A stretch of 64,000 nucleotides of DNA from Dendrophyllia cribrosa. Its lineage: Eukaryota > Cnidaria > Anthozoa > Scleractinia > Dendrophylliidae. A program made the position numbers and the translations under genes. Shown here one piece after another: positions 1-13,221 of this stretch. The notes under the pieces are model-generated. The model was not told the origin of the DNA and searched no databases. It saw only the letters and a program-made list of their open reading frames with translations. The stretch spans positions 24,851,932 to 24,915,931 of the forward strand of contig JAJLRJ010000008.1 in the NCBI GenBank assembly GCA_024195265.1, given 5' to 3'. Numbering within the stretch: position 1 is the first letter of the stretch; every line of letters starts with the position of its first letter.

Positions 1-612
1 GAGTACTTAAAAAATCGGAATTTTTCAATTTGTTCCCTAAAGATTTAGAAAGTAAACCATTAATATTCCATGCAAAAAAAGACAATTTGCCTAAATTAGT
101 CAAGCAACTTGTCAATCCCATAGTGGCATCATTTAGCTTTTCAATCGTATCCTGGTATAAAATTGAAAACTAAATAAACGACTTAACAAATCTTAAAAAG
201 GATATCAGTTCTTTGGGGATTTCTACCCCCGGTGTCTTTACTAGTGTCAGATTTGTTAAGTGTTTGATCATTTCCTCGGGATATGTGTGACTGTTTTGCC
301 CTCATTGATGGTGGCATTTATTTGCTGCTGTTGGTACTCTACAAATGGTGTTTGATAAAATTGTTGTCGTGGCTGATCTGCTCTTCTCAATGGATGTGTC
401 TGATGATATTGTTGAACCAATTAGATGAGGTTGGTTGTTGGAAGTGGTTAATACAGATAAATATGCTGACAGGAACAACTTTTCAGGTGCCTCTTAGGAA
501 TAGAGACATTAATTTGAATCACGTCCACAAACCGGGTTTCTGGTCCCTTACAGGAGTTCAGTTCCTTACAAAATTTCCGACGATCACTCCTGTCAATTTC
601 ACATGGGATTTC

Positions 613-625
613 CTCCCTCCCCCCC

Positions 626-656
<31 letters not shown>

Positions 657-659
657 ACA
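613..659. repeat. Poly-C / (CA)n microsatellite
   Basis: About 30 consecutive C residues are followed by nine CA units. Low-complexity host sequence; the ORFs crossing it on both strands are artefacts of the tract. Confidence 0.95.
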
Positions 660-2799
660 GGAGGAAATGGCAAAGGCATTTTGCACATCCCAAACATTTC
701 ACTGAGATGATAACGTTACCGAATTCGAGTCGAAATGATATCGAATATCTGTAAAACGTAATCCAGACTCAAGGGTCAAGGAGTGGAACTGGAAGTGTTC
801 CTACTTTTATTCTTGCTGCGCTTCATCGTTTCTTTCTTGCGCTGTTATCAGAATCACTACGGCAATCACTACGGGGAACTCTGATCTAGTTTTCCACTTC
901 TCAAGGAGGCCAAGCGATATAAAATTCAGTAAGACGTTTTTGGAGTTTCTGGCTTGAGTAACGGATTCGCGAATGAGTTATTTGAGCGAGAGAGGCTAAA
1001 CGCACAACACCCCTTTGTATTCGGTCAGGGAAGACTACTGAACCGCTGTTATTTTAAAAAACAGAAACTTCACACCGGACTCCGGAATATCGATTCGCTC
1101 GAGAGTCTCATTGCAGAAAAAAAAGAAAGGTAAGCTGATTTCGACTGTTGATTATTTCTTCAAAGAGGAATTTCTGTTCATACTGGAGAAGACGAATTTT
1201 GTGTAGAGCAAGTAATGCGTCCTTTGATCACTTTGATTTTCATGCAGACCAAAAACCGCCATTCTCTGGTATTAGGCATTTCTCGATTTCTCTCGTAAAA
1301 CTGGAATTTTATGCTCTTAGCAGTGCTCGTTATTTGTCAAAACAAAACTCAAATTATGCTTATCATGTTTTCAAACTTATGCTTTTTTAATGCTCAATTT
1401 CTCACCCGGAAATTGATTAATTCTCTTCTGTACATCAGTTACCTTTACATCAGAGTGTCCTCAGCTGTGTCCTCTACGCGTATATTTACCATGATTTACC
1501 AGTATTTGATTCTAGCGATAGCTCTCAAGATATTAGCGCAGTAGTTGCAAGTTAATTAGTCGACTGACTGCCTCACTTCCTTCTACGATCGTAGCAGACG
1601 CCATATTGTCTTGATTTTGCTACTGCTCCAGATTCCAAATGTAACGCCATTGTAATCTTATATTCTTTTTTTTTTGTCGATTTGAATTGTAACGTTTTTC
1701 TTGTATTCATTTTATTCCCTGAAGAAGTCAATCCGTGCCTGATGAAATATTGGGTAGAATATACCTATAATTCCCAGTTGTACAGTCAGCCTTGCTTGTT
1801 CAGTTATTCCTTACTGGGTCCTTACTGTCAGAGCCACCCAAGTGTAGGGAGAGGAAGTGGGGGTGGGGGGGGGGGGGGGAGGGCAGGGGAGGGGAGGGGA
1901 GCCCTTACCGTCAGCAGCCACGGAGGGGGTCAGAACGACTCGCGACATCGTCGCTCGTATTTCGCGCTCTCTGGGGCTTCGCCGCAGTCGACTTGCGGCA
2001 AGTCTAACCTATGTAGTGTCCAATGTTTAATCGGTCAAGTAAATTCTCAAATGATTCAGTATAATTTGAAATGTGAAATGGTTTAATGAAACGGTCACCA
2101 AATCTCGCAAATCGTCTAGTGTAATGTGAAATAGTTTAACCTAACGACAAATGGTTTATCGTAATTTGAAATGGTTTAATGTCCCATCTGACTGTTTAGC
2201 GTATTGTGCGAGTTAAAATGTTTTCGTGTTAAAAATGTAGAAATCACAAAAGAGCAGATATCGAAATGTCCAAGCTTACAACTAGGCATAACAATTCTCT
2301 AGTTGTGGTACAGACTTGTACAAAGAGGTATTGCGTTACAAGGTCAGGGTTAGATTTCTTCGGGAATGTCCAGAATTAAAACGGATTCTTTTGATGGAAA
2401 TTCGAATGTTTTGTCGATAAAATCGACTGACCTTGATGTGCTACTGTTTCTATTCTTAGTTGTTTGTCTGTTTCACCGATCTTTCTCTTAGCTAGAAAAC
2501 CCGATAAATACACCGAATCATATTAAAAATGGCTTCAAATTGCAAGGAGAAGCAGACAAACAACAAAGAATACAACAGAGCATCGGCTAAGACCTGCAAT
2601 GAACCGAGACCTACAATATGAAAATAGCTTTCAAGACAAATAATGAACACTTGAGATAGCAAGAGAGACGGAAAGGAAATAAAACACGTGAGGTTTTTTT
2701 CGCGCCAAAAGCTACCATGTGCGTGTTGCCCCCAGCAGATTGTTCCATTTCACTTCATGTTGTTCTATTTCATGTTTCAAAGTGTATTTTTTGCAGTTC

Positions 2800-2930
2800 C
2801 GGCGCAAACACTAAACCATTTCACGGTACGCTGAACCATTTGATGTCACGCTGAACCATTTGATGTCACGCTAAACCATTTGATGTCACGCTGAACCATT
2901 TCACAATACGCCAAACCAGACGCTAAACAG
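2800..2930. repeat. Short tandem repeat, unit about 23 bp
   Basis: The unit CTGAACCATTTGATGTCACG recurs with small changes at least four times. Related words in the opposite sense (GAAATGGTTTAATG) lie at 2060-2190, so 2000-2960 may be one decayed inverted-repeat element. No coding content. Confidence 0.6.
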
Positions 2931-3990
2931 TCTTATTGCAATGTTAGTGAGTAACGGCCGCCCATTGTGAGGCACACGCGCGAGAATCGGCGCTTCGCTT
3001 TTAATATTTAACGCATATATGTCTACGTTTTCAGAAAACAATTGGCTAAATAATAGCCAAAACAAAAGCGTGCCTTAGTTAGTAATAATTAGCATTGTTT
3101 GACAATGTTCGTGACTAGGTGGCTTGTTGTGATATGCCTAAACAGTGTTTGATTTAGTCCCCTCTACCCTCTAGAATTTAGGGTCATTGTTATCCCATTT
3201 TATTTATAAACACCGTATTTGTTTTACTGACAAACTTTCGCCTTATGAATTTTCCATTTTGGTTAATAGTAGCCCCAAATACGTAGGACTAAATTATCTT
3301 GAACCGATACAAAACCTTACCAACCCACCGGTATGCATATTCATTTGTCAAGGATCTGGGTCTGGGGACAAGACCAGTTGTAGTTTTCTAAGGCCGGGTG
3401 AAGGCTCTCCTTCAAACACTTGCCTGGGTCAAAATCCGTCAAATTGTATAAGAGCCGTCAAGTCAAAATTGTAGCCCGAAAAGAACTTACAGGCATTCGC
3501 ATTCGTATCGTAGAAATGCAAACACCAAAAAAACAGGTGCCCCCGCCGCATCGTCAGCCGAACCCCAGCTTTCCTAGGATAGCGGCCCTTCAAGTTCAGT
3601 ATCCCTCGGCTGGCGGGCCCACAACTCTTCTCCCAGGCAAAACTCCTACAAATCCACAAGCTTGTTATTTTCGTTAGTTTTGAATATTATTCCTTATTTT
3701 GTTCTCAAAGTAACGTAAACTTGTTATTTTTGCGATTGTGTGCAATCCTTGACATAAGTGGCGTTCCGAAACGTACCACCCACAACCCACCCTTAGGGTC
3801 TGACCTCCACTCCCTACCCCTAGCTTGTCCGCCACAGGAATGGTCTGATTTGAATTTTAACTGAGCAACTTGCTCGCAAACTTGTTAAGGATTTTCGCTG
3901 TTGGGCTGTCTGTTTAATGTGAAAACGACCAGACTAACGATAATACGGTGAACTTTCCTTAAAAACACAGTACATATATTTTTTTTTCAG

Positions 3991-5163
3991 GCGAATTACA
4001 AGGAAAGCATATAACAATAAACCGCAAACTTAAAAGTAGAGGTATCGGAAGGCAAAATGACAACGTGGTCAACGAAATTCTGAACTGTGAAGTAAACAAC
4101 AAACGAGAAAAAATAACAATGGGACAGAATTCATCCCAGGATGTGCGCACTACTGATGGGCAAAGACGACAATCAACGAGGAAAAACGACCAGGACGTAA
4201 GGCAAAGTATACTGACTTTAACAAAAGAGGAAGAAATAGAGCTGTATGAACAATTTAATACATTCCAAGAACAATTAAGACAGAAAGATATACAAGGTAC
4301 TGAGCTTCAAAATAAAGTAATGACCATGAAGCATTGCCTGACTGCATTTCAAAGACAAGTTGATATTTTGATGGACTCGAAACAAAACCAAGTTAATAAA
4401 CTGCAAATTCAGTTAGAAACAAAAAAGCAAGAAATTAAAACGATGGGGGAAAGGGAAAGACAAGTTGGACGTTTGTTAGAGGCGGAACAATGCCGAGTAA
4501 GTGAACTGCAAAGTCAGTTGGAAAGAAGCGGGCAAGAAATGACAAGGATGACAGAACAATTAAGAGAAACACAGCAACAACTCAACAATTCACGTGACTG
4601 GGTCATGTATCGGAATGAAATTCAAATCACAGGTCAGGTGCTCGGGGAAGGGGCGTGGGGAAAGATTTATCGGGGAAAAGTTCATGGCTGTGATGTGGCT
4701 GTAAAACAAATACACGAAAACATTTTATGCGATAACAACAGACGTTTGTTTGAGCGAGAAGTGGACATTGCTTCGAAATGCCGCCATCCTTGTCTGTTGC
4801 AGTTTATTGGCGCAACGAATGATAACGAAAGGCCATTGTTAGTAACAGAAAAGATGGATAGCAGCTTAAAAGAAAGGTTGCAAAACGATCCACATCTCTC
4901 TGTAACAGAAGTGTAACATTTCACTGGATGTAGCTCGAGCCCTTAATTATCTGCACCAGAAGCGGCCGGAACCAATCGTCCATAACGACGTCAGCAGTGC
5001 CAATGTGTTGTTATGGCGACAAGGTGACCAATGGAGAGCCAAAGTGGCGGATTATGGCACTGCTAATTTTGTACGGCGGATCAATATTAATTACGCAGGA
5101 GCTATCATTTATTGTGCTCCTGAGTCCCTTAATGAAGACCCGGATCAACCAATTAGCTGCAAG
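3991..5163 (+). pseudogene. TKL-type protein kinase, 5' part (frameshifted exon)
   Basis: A T-rich tract ending in CAG at 3990 looks like a splice acceptor. ATG codons lie at 4065 and 4119; the second gives an MGQNSS start that fits an N-myristoylation site. A coiled coil of about 130 residues is followed by the kinase N-lobe: glycine loop LGEGAWGKIYRG and the VAVKQ lysine. The frame stops at 4914 (TAA), but the kinase resumes one base out of phase with the catalytic loop VHNDVSSANVLL and ADYGTANF, and runs to a GT donor at 5164. The catalytic Asp and Asn are present; HRD is HND and DFG is DYG. One extra base near 4914 is the simplest explanation: either a pseudogene or an assembly error. Non-receptor TKL kinases of this type are abundant in corals (family knowledge). 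Confidence 0.75.
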
Positions 5164-5291
5164 GTTGGTATACATCAGCAGCACAAATAGTTGTATTATT
5201 TGAAGGGTACCCATTTTCTATTTCGATTTGACACCAATTTCGATAGTGAATTGAACAGCTGGTGTAATTTTGTTGATTTCCGCTGAAATGT

Positions 5292-5357
5292 TAGCCTGTG
5301 TAGCAGGCACCAGTTTATACTAGGGCGCATGCGCAATGGAGCCTGCTACACAGGCTA
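5292..5357. repeat. Short foldback, 17-bp arms
   Basis: TAGCCTGTGTAGCAGGC at the left is exactly inverted at the right, separated by 32 bp. It lies inside the kinase intron and is probably a tiny MITE remnant. Confidence 0.8.
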
Positions 5358-5756
5358 CTGAAATTCCCATTTAGTTATTAATTTATATATTTACACGGTG
5401 CCCGGAGTGTACTCGGGAACCATTCCGGTACTTTTTTAGTTGCCGCATGAAACAATTTCCAGTTCTTATTTTACCCGGCGAGTAAAAAAAGGGCCGGAAA
5501 AGACGTCTGCTCTTGTAGACTATATAGACAAAATGCGAAAGAAACCCGAAAGAAATAGTTACGATTCCCTATGTCTACGAAAAAAGAGACGTATACATGA
5601 CCACAGTTTGTTTATCATTTACCCTAAAATTTCGGGGATTTTCTTAAAGGCAATTACCAAACCCAGATCAACAAACCATTTTTTTTTTCACCACTTCCAG
5701 GCCTTGCACCAGGTTTAATCCGGTTACAGGCTCAGTTTCAGTTTCAGTTTTCCCCT

Positions 5757-5784
5757 TTTATTATTATTATTATTATTATTATTA
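5757..5784. repeat. (TTA)n microsatellite
   Basis: About nine TTA units in the kinase intron. Confidence 0.95.
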
Positions 5785-6196
5785 CTTACAAAGAAATAAA
5801 TTAGGTAGAAATACAGAAAATACGTTTACATAAGTAGGGAAGAAATAAATTTCCGATTATGTTTCGGTAATTGTAACACGATAAATCGGCAAAGGAATTC
5901 CAATGTAGAGATTTTGCGTTCCGGTCACTTGCACAAACTATGGACCAACCAGTTTCCTCTCTTAAATGATAAACAATCTCAGTTTCTGTAACAGACAGTG
6001 CCGTTTTACTTGAAGCCATGCATTACCTTCAGCACATCGGTCAGTTGCTCTCAAAGGAAAGCTACTCTCTTCCCCAAGTTCAGCGAGAAGAGAGGCCGTT
6101 GAGTATTTTTTTTTCATAAGGTGTTATTGTTTTTCTGTATTCCCCTAAAACGGAGTTTACATGAATGCTAATTTTTATCTTGTATTACTTTATTAG

Positions 6197-6415
6197 GTTG
6201 ATGTGTACAGTTTTGGTGTTCTCCTCTGTGAAATATGCATCAGGGAACAACCAGACCCCAAGCGGCGACAATGGCAAATGGCTGAAATGAGAAATGGCAA
6301 GTTTCAAAACCTCGCGAGGCGCTGTATAAAGGAAGATCCTTGGGAAAGGCCAAATATGGGATCAGTTATTGAAGAACTGGAAAGGCCCGAGATAGAAGAA
6401 ACCAGAGCGGTCTGA
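6197..6415 (+). CDS. TKL-type protein kinase, 3' exon
   Basis: The exon follows TTTATTAG at 6196 and continues the C-lobe in phase 0 from the donor at 5164. VDVYSFGVLLCE is the subdomain IX helix with its invariant Asp, followed by the conserved arginine-containing segment RCIKEDPWERPNMG (subdomain XI). The protein ends shortly after with TGA. The intron (5164-6196) is about 1 kb and holds a 66-bp foldback and a TTA microsatellite. The exon itself is undamaged, which argues that the frameshift in the upstream exon is recent or an error. Confidence 0.75.
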   Translation, partial: VDVYSFGVLLCEICIREQPDPKRRQWQMAEMRNGKFQNLARRCIKEDPWERPNMGSVIEELERPEIEETRAV

Positions 6416-9400
6416 CGAAGGCTTGCAACCGAGTAACCCAGTAAAACAATCAAAGAGGACTCGTGGCATGGAGGCCGACATGAAGTGGTCGCGTGGCCTC
6501 AAACTATTGACATACCGTATTAACAGAAAATACTAACATTCTTACCCTTTCCAACATAACCCTACCCTGCGAGCAGTGGATTCTCCTACGCGAGCTACGC
6601 CGAACGAGAGAGAAACCACTGCGAGCATCTGTTAGTTCCTTTAATTGAGCTGCCGTCCAGCGCCATGGACGAATAAATTAACTTTGAACCGGTAAAACAA
6701 GTTTGCAAACTGGTTTAGCCTCTCGCGCATGCACTCATCTACGTATTTAACTGCTGCGTTTAAGCGAGCCCGCTATGTAACAATCGAAATGGCGTCCAAG
6801 GTGACGAAGACATTTTTGCCAGGAAACAACGGCACATGCTACAATTTTCCCGCGAAACAGCGTCAAATGCATCACGTCGGGCGTCACGTGGCTACGCATG
6901 CTCGATGGAAAAACAAACGGATGCTCGCAGTGGTTTCTCTCTCGTTCGGCGTAGCTCGGCGTAGCTCGGCGTAGCTCGGCGTAGGAGAATGTACTGCTTG
7001 CAGGGCAACATAACCCTCGAGCCTTTAATCCGCTCTTGTGTCACACAATCAGATCCCGTCGACGTCCCTGATCGGGTTGGTGGCGTTCAGTATGCTCTTT
7101 TCCAGGACATTGTGACGTCATTGGTTTTGAAGGCTTGACAAAGAAAGAGCTGACACACCATATATTACAAAGCATGTGGCCCTGACATGCAGATGGTAAC
7201 TAAGTTCTATGAGACTAATTGCACCAGAAATAGAACATGTGCTAACTTTAATTTTCCAGCAAAGCTACTATGCTAAAATACCATAAAAACACTGGATCAT
7301 TTTGGCACGTTAAACATGATGAAACGTCTTCGTTTTCTTTTAACAACAGTTTCAGATTGCCAGAAAACAAACACTGCTGCCAGTGGCTAAAACGAACCTA
7401 TTCCTCCAAAAACGCCATTTCATTGTGTGTCACTTCACGAGGTTGCAGTGATCATCACGTCATGACATCCTTTCTAATTGCCACTTAGAACATGTATGCC
7501 AAATTTAGTGTTTTTGTGCATGTCAAGATGTTACCTTAGATAAGTAAAAACTATTGCTGCAGATTTCTTCATCGTTTACCTTATTTTCAGTATTTTTTCG
7601 TCTTCCATAAGGAAACCTCCGCTCTGATAAATCTTAGGGTACATTTCTTTCCGAAAATTCGAATACGGACTCTTCAACCAAAACACAGATATTTCGTTTC
7701 TTTACGAAATCCAAAACGGATTATAAATCCAATATATCCAACCCATAACCAGAACGGATTCGATGGATTTAACCTGAATCTGGATTTGGCTGTTGCCCAG
7801 TCGTAAGTTAGTTTTGAACATGGCAGTTACAACATCTCTGGACTAATGAGAAGGCACGAGAAGGAACAATGGAAGGACTCCTGCCCCGCCATTTTGAAGG
7901 CGGCGAAAACCGTGGGGACAAAATACTCCAGGATTCTTGGAGTATTTTGGCGGCATTGTCTAGGGGTTTCTACGCCCGATCCGCCATTTTGAAAAAGGAT
8001 AAGGCCCTGGGGACGTGGTTGGTGAGAGCAAATTGAGCCGAGAAAGGGGTGGGAACCAATTTAATACTTTATTCAGAAGTCATAGCACGGAATAACCTTT
8101 TCAGTAACATTTGCGACTTAAAACGCAAATTATCTAGATTTTATATCGACAGCATAAAGTTTGAACACAAGGCAGCTATCATCAAATTTAAAGACCATAT
8201 TTACGAGTCTAAATAAATAAATAAATGGAGGTTTTTATTCTCCTTGAGATAAAAAGACGTATCTTAGGTTACAAGCAGTATTAAATGAAATTGAACTAAT
8301 TGCAGAAACGTTGTCGGGGAAAAAGTATGAAATCGTATTAAACAATACAACACAATGGAACTCTGGGTACCAGGCAAATGAACCTTGTTAACATTTCATT
8401 GAGCGATCTTTTCCTTCATAAAATGTTTTCAAAGGTTGATTTTGGGCATACTGTGTTATGATAATGTGTAATTTATTTGACGGAGAACACGAGAAGTTAT
8501 TTCCACTTCCCAGACACTAAACCATTCGGTCGTATCGTTAATGGTTTATACTTTTTACCCGACAACGTTTTTTCAGGTGTAAAAAAGTAATGAAAATGCG
8601 TTCTAAATTATAATTAATACATACATAAATTTAAGAAGTCAATCGGCTAGGCTATATAGCCAGTTGTTTTTAAAAATTGAAGCGGTTTGCAGAAGTGTAC
8701 TTCAAAGTGGTCTGTATTGATTTTCGGGCGGTGGCAGCTCCTAGCTAGTTTCTATTTCAGTCTGATTACTCCGTGTGGAATTGACCTTAGGTAAAATATT
8801 GTATATGAATCCAACACCAGTTGCTTTATTATCTAGAGATTTTCTAGGCTATAGCAGTGGTTGTAAATATATATACATTTGCCCAGGCGTTCTATTCACC
8901 TGGGCAAAGTCAGGACACGTACAAAGGGTTTTTGGAAGGGTCAATTTTCCACTATAATAATTTCCCCTTAAGCGTGCAAATTTTTTAACCTAAATAATTC
9001 GAACACAAGTTGCATAAAACAATGAAAATTAATTTGCGTTTTCATAAGCATGAAAACAACATGAGTATGAAGTTGCGGCAAGTCACTGCCAAAACTCGAC
9101 CCTACCGTCCATGTAGGATTTTACCTAGGAAACTTTGTTTTGTTTTCCATGAGATGACTATGAAAAGGTAAAAAGGTTTAGGTAAACGTTTTTCCGGGGT
9201 TAAATCGGTTACACGATTTACCCAGATAAAAGTTGATTCGTCTAACCATGGGTTTTATTCTTAGTGCACTGGCAAATTCAATTTACACAAGCTTAATCGT
9301 TTAGTCATTTAGATATTTCTAATTGTGCAATTATATTTCAGTATCAATATGTAGATTAAATTAAAACTACATTTAGTATATGCGAAACCAACAGCATTTG

Positions 9401-10414
9401 TGACAATGTTATCGTGTTTTAGAATAATTAAATGAGGCGGTATGAAAATTAGGCTGACCTTTCCCGGCTGGGACCAAAAAGAAGCCGGTTAGGATTGACA
9501 AACAACTTCATCAATGCATTAGTAGTTGAAAGTTCATTTCACCTGTGCGGGCCTACCTTCCAGCTTCCTTTCTCGGATAAGAGATATTAGAGTGGTCCCA
9601 GTTCCTAACCTTGTTAGGGACATTTTTAAGTAAAAACGGAATCGTTTTTCTCTGTTGGGAAAGTACCGCAATCTTCCAATTGTTATCGTAAGCAAGTCAC
9701 AGAGATGTTTTTCACCTGCTGTTAGAACAAAGCTGATATGTACCTTCCATGTTGGGACCGGAAAAATTTCCTAGGTGTGGAAAACTCTCTTATCAATGCA
9801 AAGGCTCATTGTCGTCGAGATTTGACCTGTGTCTACGTTCCTACTACTTTCTCCTCTGATAAAATCCCGGCACACCCCGGGGTATGGCAGGTGTAGAGTG
9901 AACCCGCGCCCAACCCTCATTCTAGAGGAACACTTAAAGTGCTACTATGATCAAATTGTCGAATACCTTTAATTTTAATTGGTAGTTAACTTCCTAAAGT
10001 ACATGATTTCCAAAGTATATCCTCATGCGATGAAGGAAAGTGTTTTTTTTTGCGCTCAAACTCCGATAATTTTCATCCGCCATTGAATCGTCATGTTCCT
10101 GCGGCCTGGTTACTAACGGCAGAAGCCTGGTCACTTGGAATTCGCGGGAAAATCAAGTGACGTCATTTTCTCAAGTCACAGCGCTGGCCAAGGCTAATTT
10201 CTCATACGATTTCACCCAACTCTTCGAAAAGTCTTCATTTTAACAAAGTTACTCCAACGAAGTGTCTGGAAACGGCCCAATCCCTGACGGTAAATGTCGA
10301 TGCGCGAAAAAATAGTTAGTCACGTGATGATGAAGGTGCACGCCGTCGTGAGTGAATCGAAGCAAAGTCACTACAGTAATTTAATGGCTGCCATATTTTA
10401 AACTTTTAACGCTA
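6416..10414. other. Host intergenic DNA
   Basis: No supportable gene. Apart from the MITE at 6564-7005 it is AT-rich single-copy-looking sequence with short hairpins (for example 8881-8908, TTTGCCCAGG inverted). ORFs are under 85 codons and show no domain or splice structure. Confidence 0.55.
6564..7005. mobile_element. MITE with about 65-bp inverted ends and 12-bp flanking duplication
   Basis: CCCTGCGAGCAGTGGA... at the left is inverted at the right (...ACTGCTTGCAGGG). The right arm holds four tandem copies of CTCGGCGTAG where the left arm has one. The 12-mer CAACATAACCCT flanks the element on both sides (6552-6563 and 7006-7017). It has no coding capacity. A duplication longer than 8 bp would suit a Mutator-like mobiliser, but the family is not recognisable here. 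Confidence 0.75.
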
Positions 10415-10657
10415 ATGCCTGGAGCAAACTGCTCGATTTTTGGTTGTTTTGTCTCAAGAAGACCAAAATATAAGGGAATAGGTATTTTTAAGGTCCCTTC
10501 AGCGACAGAAAGAAAAGCAAAGAGATATGGAGAAAGGAGTTACTCAATGTAGTGACAAGAGACGGCGGGGTGGTCGATGAAAATTTTCGAAAGCAGATCA
10601 AAGAAGGAAATATTTATACATGCGAAAGGCACTTTAGGACGGAAGACATCGAAATTT
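10415..10657 (+). pseudogene. THAP-like domain exon, frameshifted
   Basis: The start MPGANCSIFGC gives the first Cys pair of a C2CH THAP zinc finger. In another frame the segment continues with a Trp and CERHF, the expected Cys-x2-His-Phe end, before a GTAAGT donor at 10658. The two parts are out of frame, so the exon is damaged. THAP domains occur in host regulators and in P-type transposases. DNA related to the sequence just upstream (about 10250-10300) occurs inverted near 17993-18050, which favours a transposon origin. Confidence 0.45.
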
Positions 10658-12044
10658 GTAAGTATATTTGGTGTCATTTTTCATTTATAGGTTTAAGAAT
10701 TTGTGTAGAAGTGACCAACCCAAAAAACGCCAATTCCTACTTGCACTACTAGGCTTATAAAGCTATTTATGCTTAACGATCGAAGTGATTTATCGGTGCA
10801 TGTTGCTAAACTTTGAAGCAATTTTAGAACGCAAATTAACCCCTGTAGTCATTTTTAAACGTAAACTTTAGTCCTTGCTTTTGCGATGAACTGGCATTTA
10901 AACTTAATTGATATTGTGTAATTTAAGTTCAAGCTAAGTTTTTATTTTATTATTTGGTATCAAATTTTCATCTTTCAACCGTTTATAGTGTTTTATCTGT
11001 AAATTATTGGTGCATAAAAAAAATTGAGAGTAGGGGCTTCAAAAACTGATTAAGTTATGTATGGGTGGACGTTTCATACTTACAGTGACTGTAGCTATGT
11101 TGATGCTAACGGTTCCTGTGTTTTTGTTTTCAGTTGACTCAAGAAAAAATCTGTTTTGGTGCACCTCCAATACATAATTTACCAAAAAAAGTCATACAAG
11201 AGAACAAAACAATTTGCCCTGGAAGAAGAACCGACAACCCTTCTCTCAAAGAGTTTGGTACAATGCAAATGCCATTGCTATCCAAGGACAACTTGCATCC
11301 ACAGTACTGACAAGGAAATGTTGTTGGTCGACATCATCAATGCCGCAGACAAAGGCGTGCAGATATTATGAATAAGCCTCTGCATGCTAGAGTTTCAAAT
11401 GCAAAGAGAAGGCGGTGTAATGATGCCAATGATGAGTGACAAACGCTTGACTTTGCTGTAATATCAGTCAGTGGGAGCTGGGTACATGATCAGGTTGACT
11501 TCTGGTCAGAGTAAATAAGTTCATTATTGTAAACATTGATCATTTCAATAATCTGCTCTTCAGAACAAGAGTTCAAAATCCCAAATGAAACTTGTCTGAT
11601 ACTCAAAGATTTTGATTGGGTTAATGAATGGTGTCTTGTCTTAGGCCTTGGAATTTGATATTAAGTTTCCAGATATGTATGAGGGTCTGAATGGGGGGGT
11701 CCACATGTCGGTTGTCGGTTAAAATTTCATTACTTTGTCGGTTGTCGGTTAAAATTTCATTGCTTTGTCGGTTGTCGGTAAATCTCAGTTAATAATTAAA
11801 AATGCAAGATCATGCAAGTTAATTATTCACATTAGTTATGTAATTTGCGCAGTTTTAAGACTTTAAACTCTAGACGAAGTGTAAAACTTGTAATAATTCA
11901 TTATTTGATTGCACTTAAACCTAGTTAACTCTGTGTTTTAGCAACGTGATCGTCTACCCCACTTTAATTTGTAAATCTAGTATACCGATAAAATCACCAA
12001 AGCTTTTATAATTGTTTTCCTGTCGATTACAGGGCATCGAAGTA

Positions 12045-12602
12045 AGGCCCCGTCCACACGTATACGTTTACGTTCGTAAACGCATATTTTTTTTAACGCT
12101 CCCGTCCACACGAAGCCAGCCATCGTTTACGATTCGTTTTCACCTGTCCACACGTAAACGCTAAAACTTTCAAACTTTCTTTATTTTACTCATTATTTTT
12201 TACAACTATATTTTAAAAAAATACCTAGCACATTTTGAACTAAGTACTAATAATTTAAATAGTTAATACAATTTTGAGTCTGGGAGCTAAATTAACGGGT
12301 AAGTGTTCTAGTTAGCTCCCAGCCACATAAACGTAAACGCTAAAAATCTGCATTGAGCATGCGCTAGATAACTTGAGCGTGCGCCATAAACAGCTGTGAC
12401 ATCGGCGTTTACGAAAATATCCGTTTACGCTGTCCACACGTAAACGAGTAAACGGCGTTTTCAAAAATATCCACTTTGGAGAGCGTTTTCGAAAATATCC
12501 GTTTAGGGTGACCGTTTTCATCGTTTACGTGTGGACGGGAGGCCCAAACGCATAAAAAAATATGCGTTTACGAACGTAAACGTATACGTGTGGACGGGAC
12601 CT
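12045..12602. mobile_element. MITE, CCCGTCCACACG-type inverted ends
   Basis: GGCCCCGTCCACACGTATAC starts the left end and its complement ends the right side. Both inner flanks carry the same GTTTACG words and further copies lie inside. About 560 bp with no coding potential; a foldback-type non-autonomous element. Confidence 0.8.
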
Positions 12603-12899
12603 AAATCAAGAGAGGTAAATTTGACAAGAGTGAAATGCCCACTTTAGCCTTTGGGATACGTAATTTTGTTAGCTACGGAAGTCTCTTTTTCCCAAGACGT
12701 CCACAAACACTTATTACACTTATTATTCAACGGCTCTCGTGGCTTTACTGTGGGGTTTCTTTGGGTTTTTTGCCAACAATTTCGCTGCCATGCGTATCAA
12801 TCTGCACCGTTTAATGGATCTTTAATGATTTTACAACTATTATTACCTCTTACCGTCACATGTCGAGACGCACAAATGCACGAACAGCCCTGCCGGATC

Positions 12900-13221
12900 G
12901 TGTAACACACGCTCTATTGACAAGCTCTGAATGTTCTTCAAAATCTGATTCCTCGTCCTCCGAATCTGTCTCATACTCATCAATTTGTACTTCCCCGTGA
13001 TCCTCAAACACCTCAGTAACATCCCCTTCGTCCACAAATTGTATGCTAACAACGCGTTGTGGCGTGATTAGCCCGCGCATAGCACAGTTTGATGTAAACA
13101 AACTGTTCAAACAAACAAAAAGATATTTAAAACCCATCTCATCCTTAACTTTCAATAGAAAGGATCTTTTCATTGAATACAGTGTTGTTTTATCTACCAA
13201 ACTTGACAAAGTAATTAACAT
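12900..13221 (-). pseudogene. Possible retroelement polyprotein C-terminus
   Basis: The reading frame ends with a strongly acidic stretch and then TRSGRAVRAFVRLDM. This resembles the tail of LTR-retrotransposon Pol proteins, where an S/T-R-x-GR motif closes the polyprotein. No integrase or RT is seen upstream, so at most a fragment. Weak call resting on one short motif. Confidence 0.3.

Larger units (their letters stand above)
1..3990. other. Host non-coding DNA upstream of the kinase
   Basis: No convincing gene is visible. The stretch is AT-rich with simple-sequence tracts (poly-C then CA at 613-659, G-rich at 1859-1905) and a block of short tandem units around 2800-2930. AAAG|GTAAGC near 1129-1135 could be the donor of a 5' untranslated exon for the kinase gene at 3991, but nothing else supports it. 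ORFs here run through homopolymers and show no domain. Confidence 0.6.

Noticed and set aside
283..705. 140-codon ORF and its minus-strand partner
   Set aside because: Both run through the poly-C/CA tract; no domain, poor composition.
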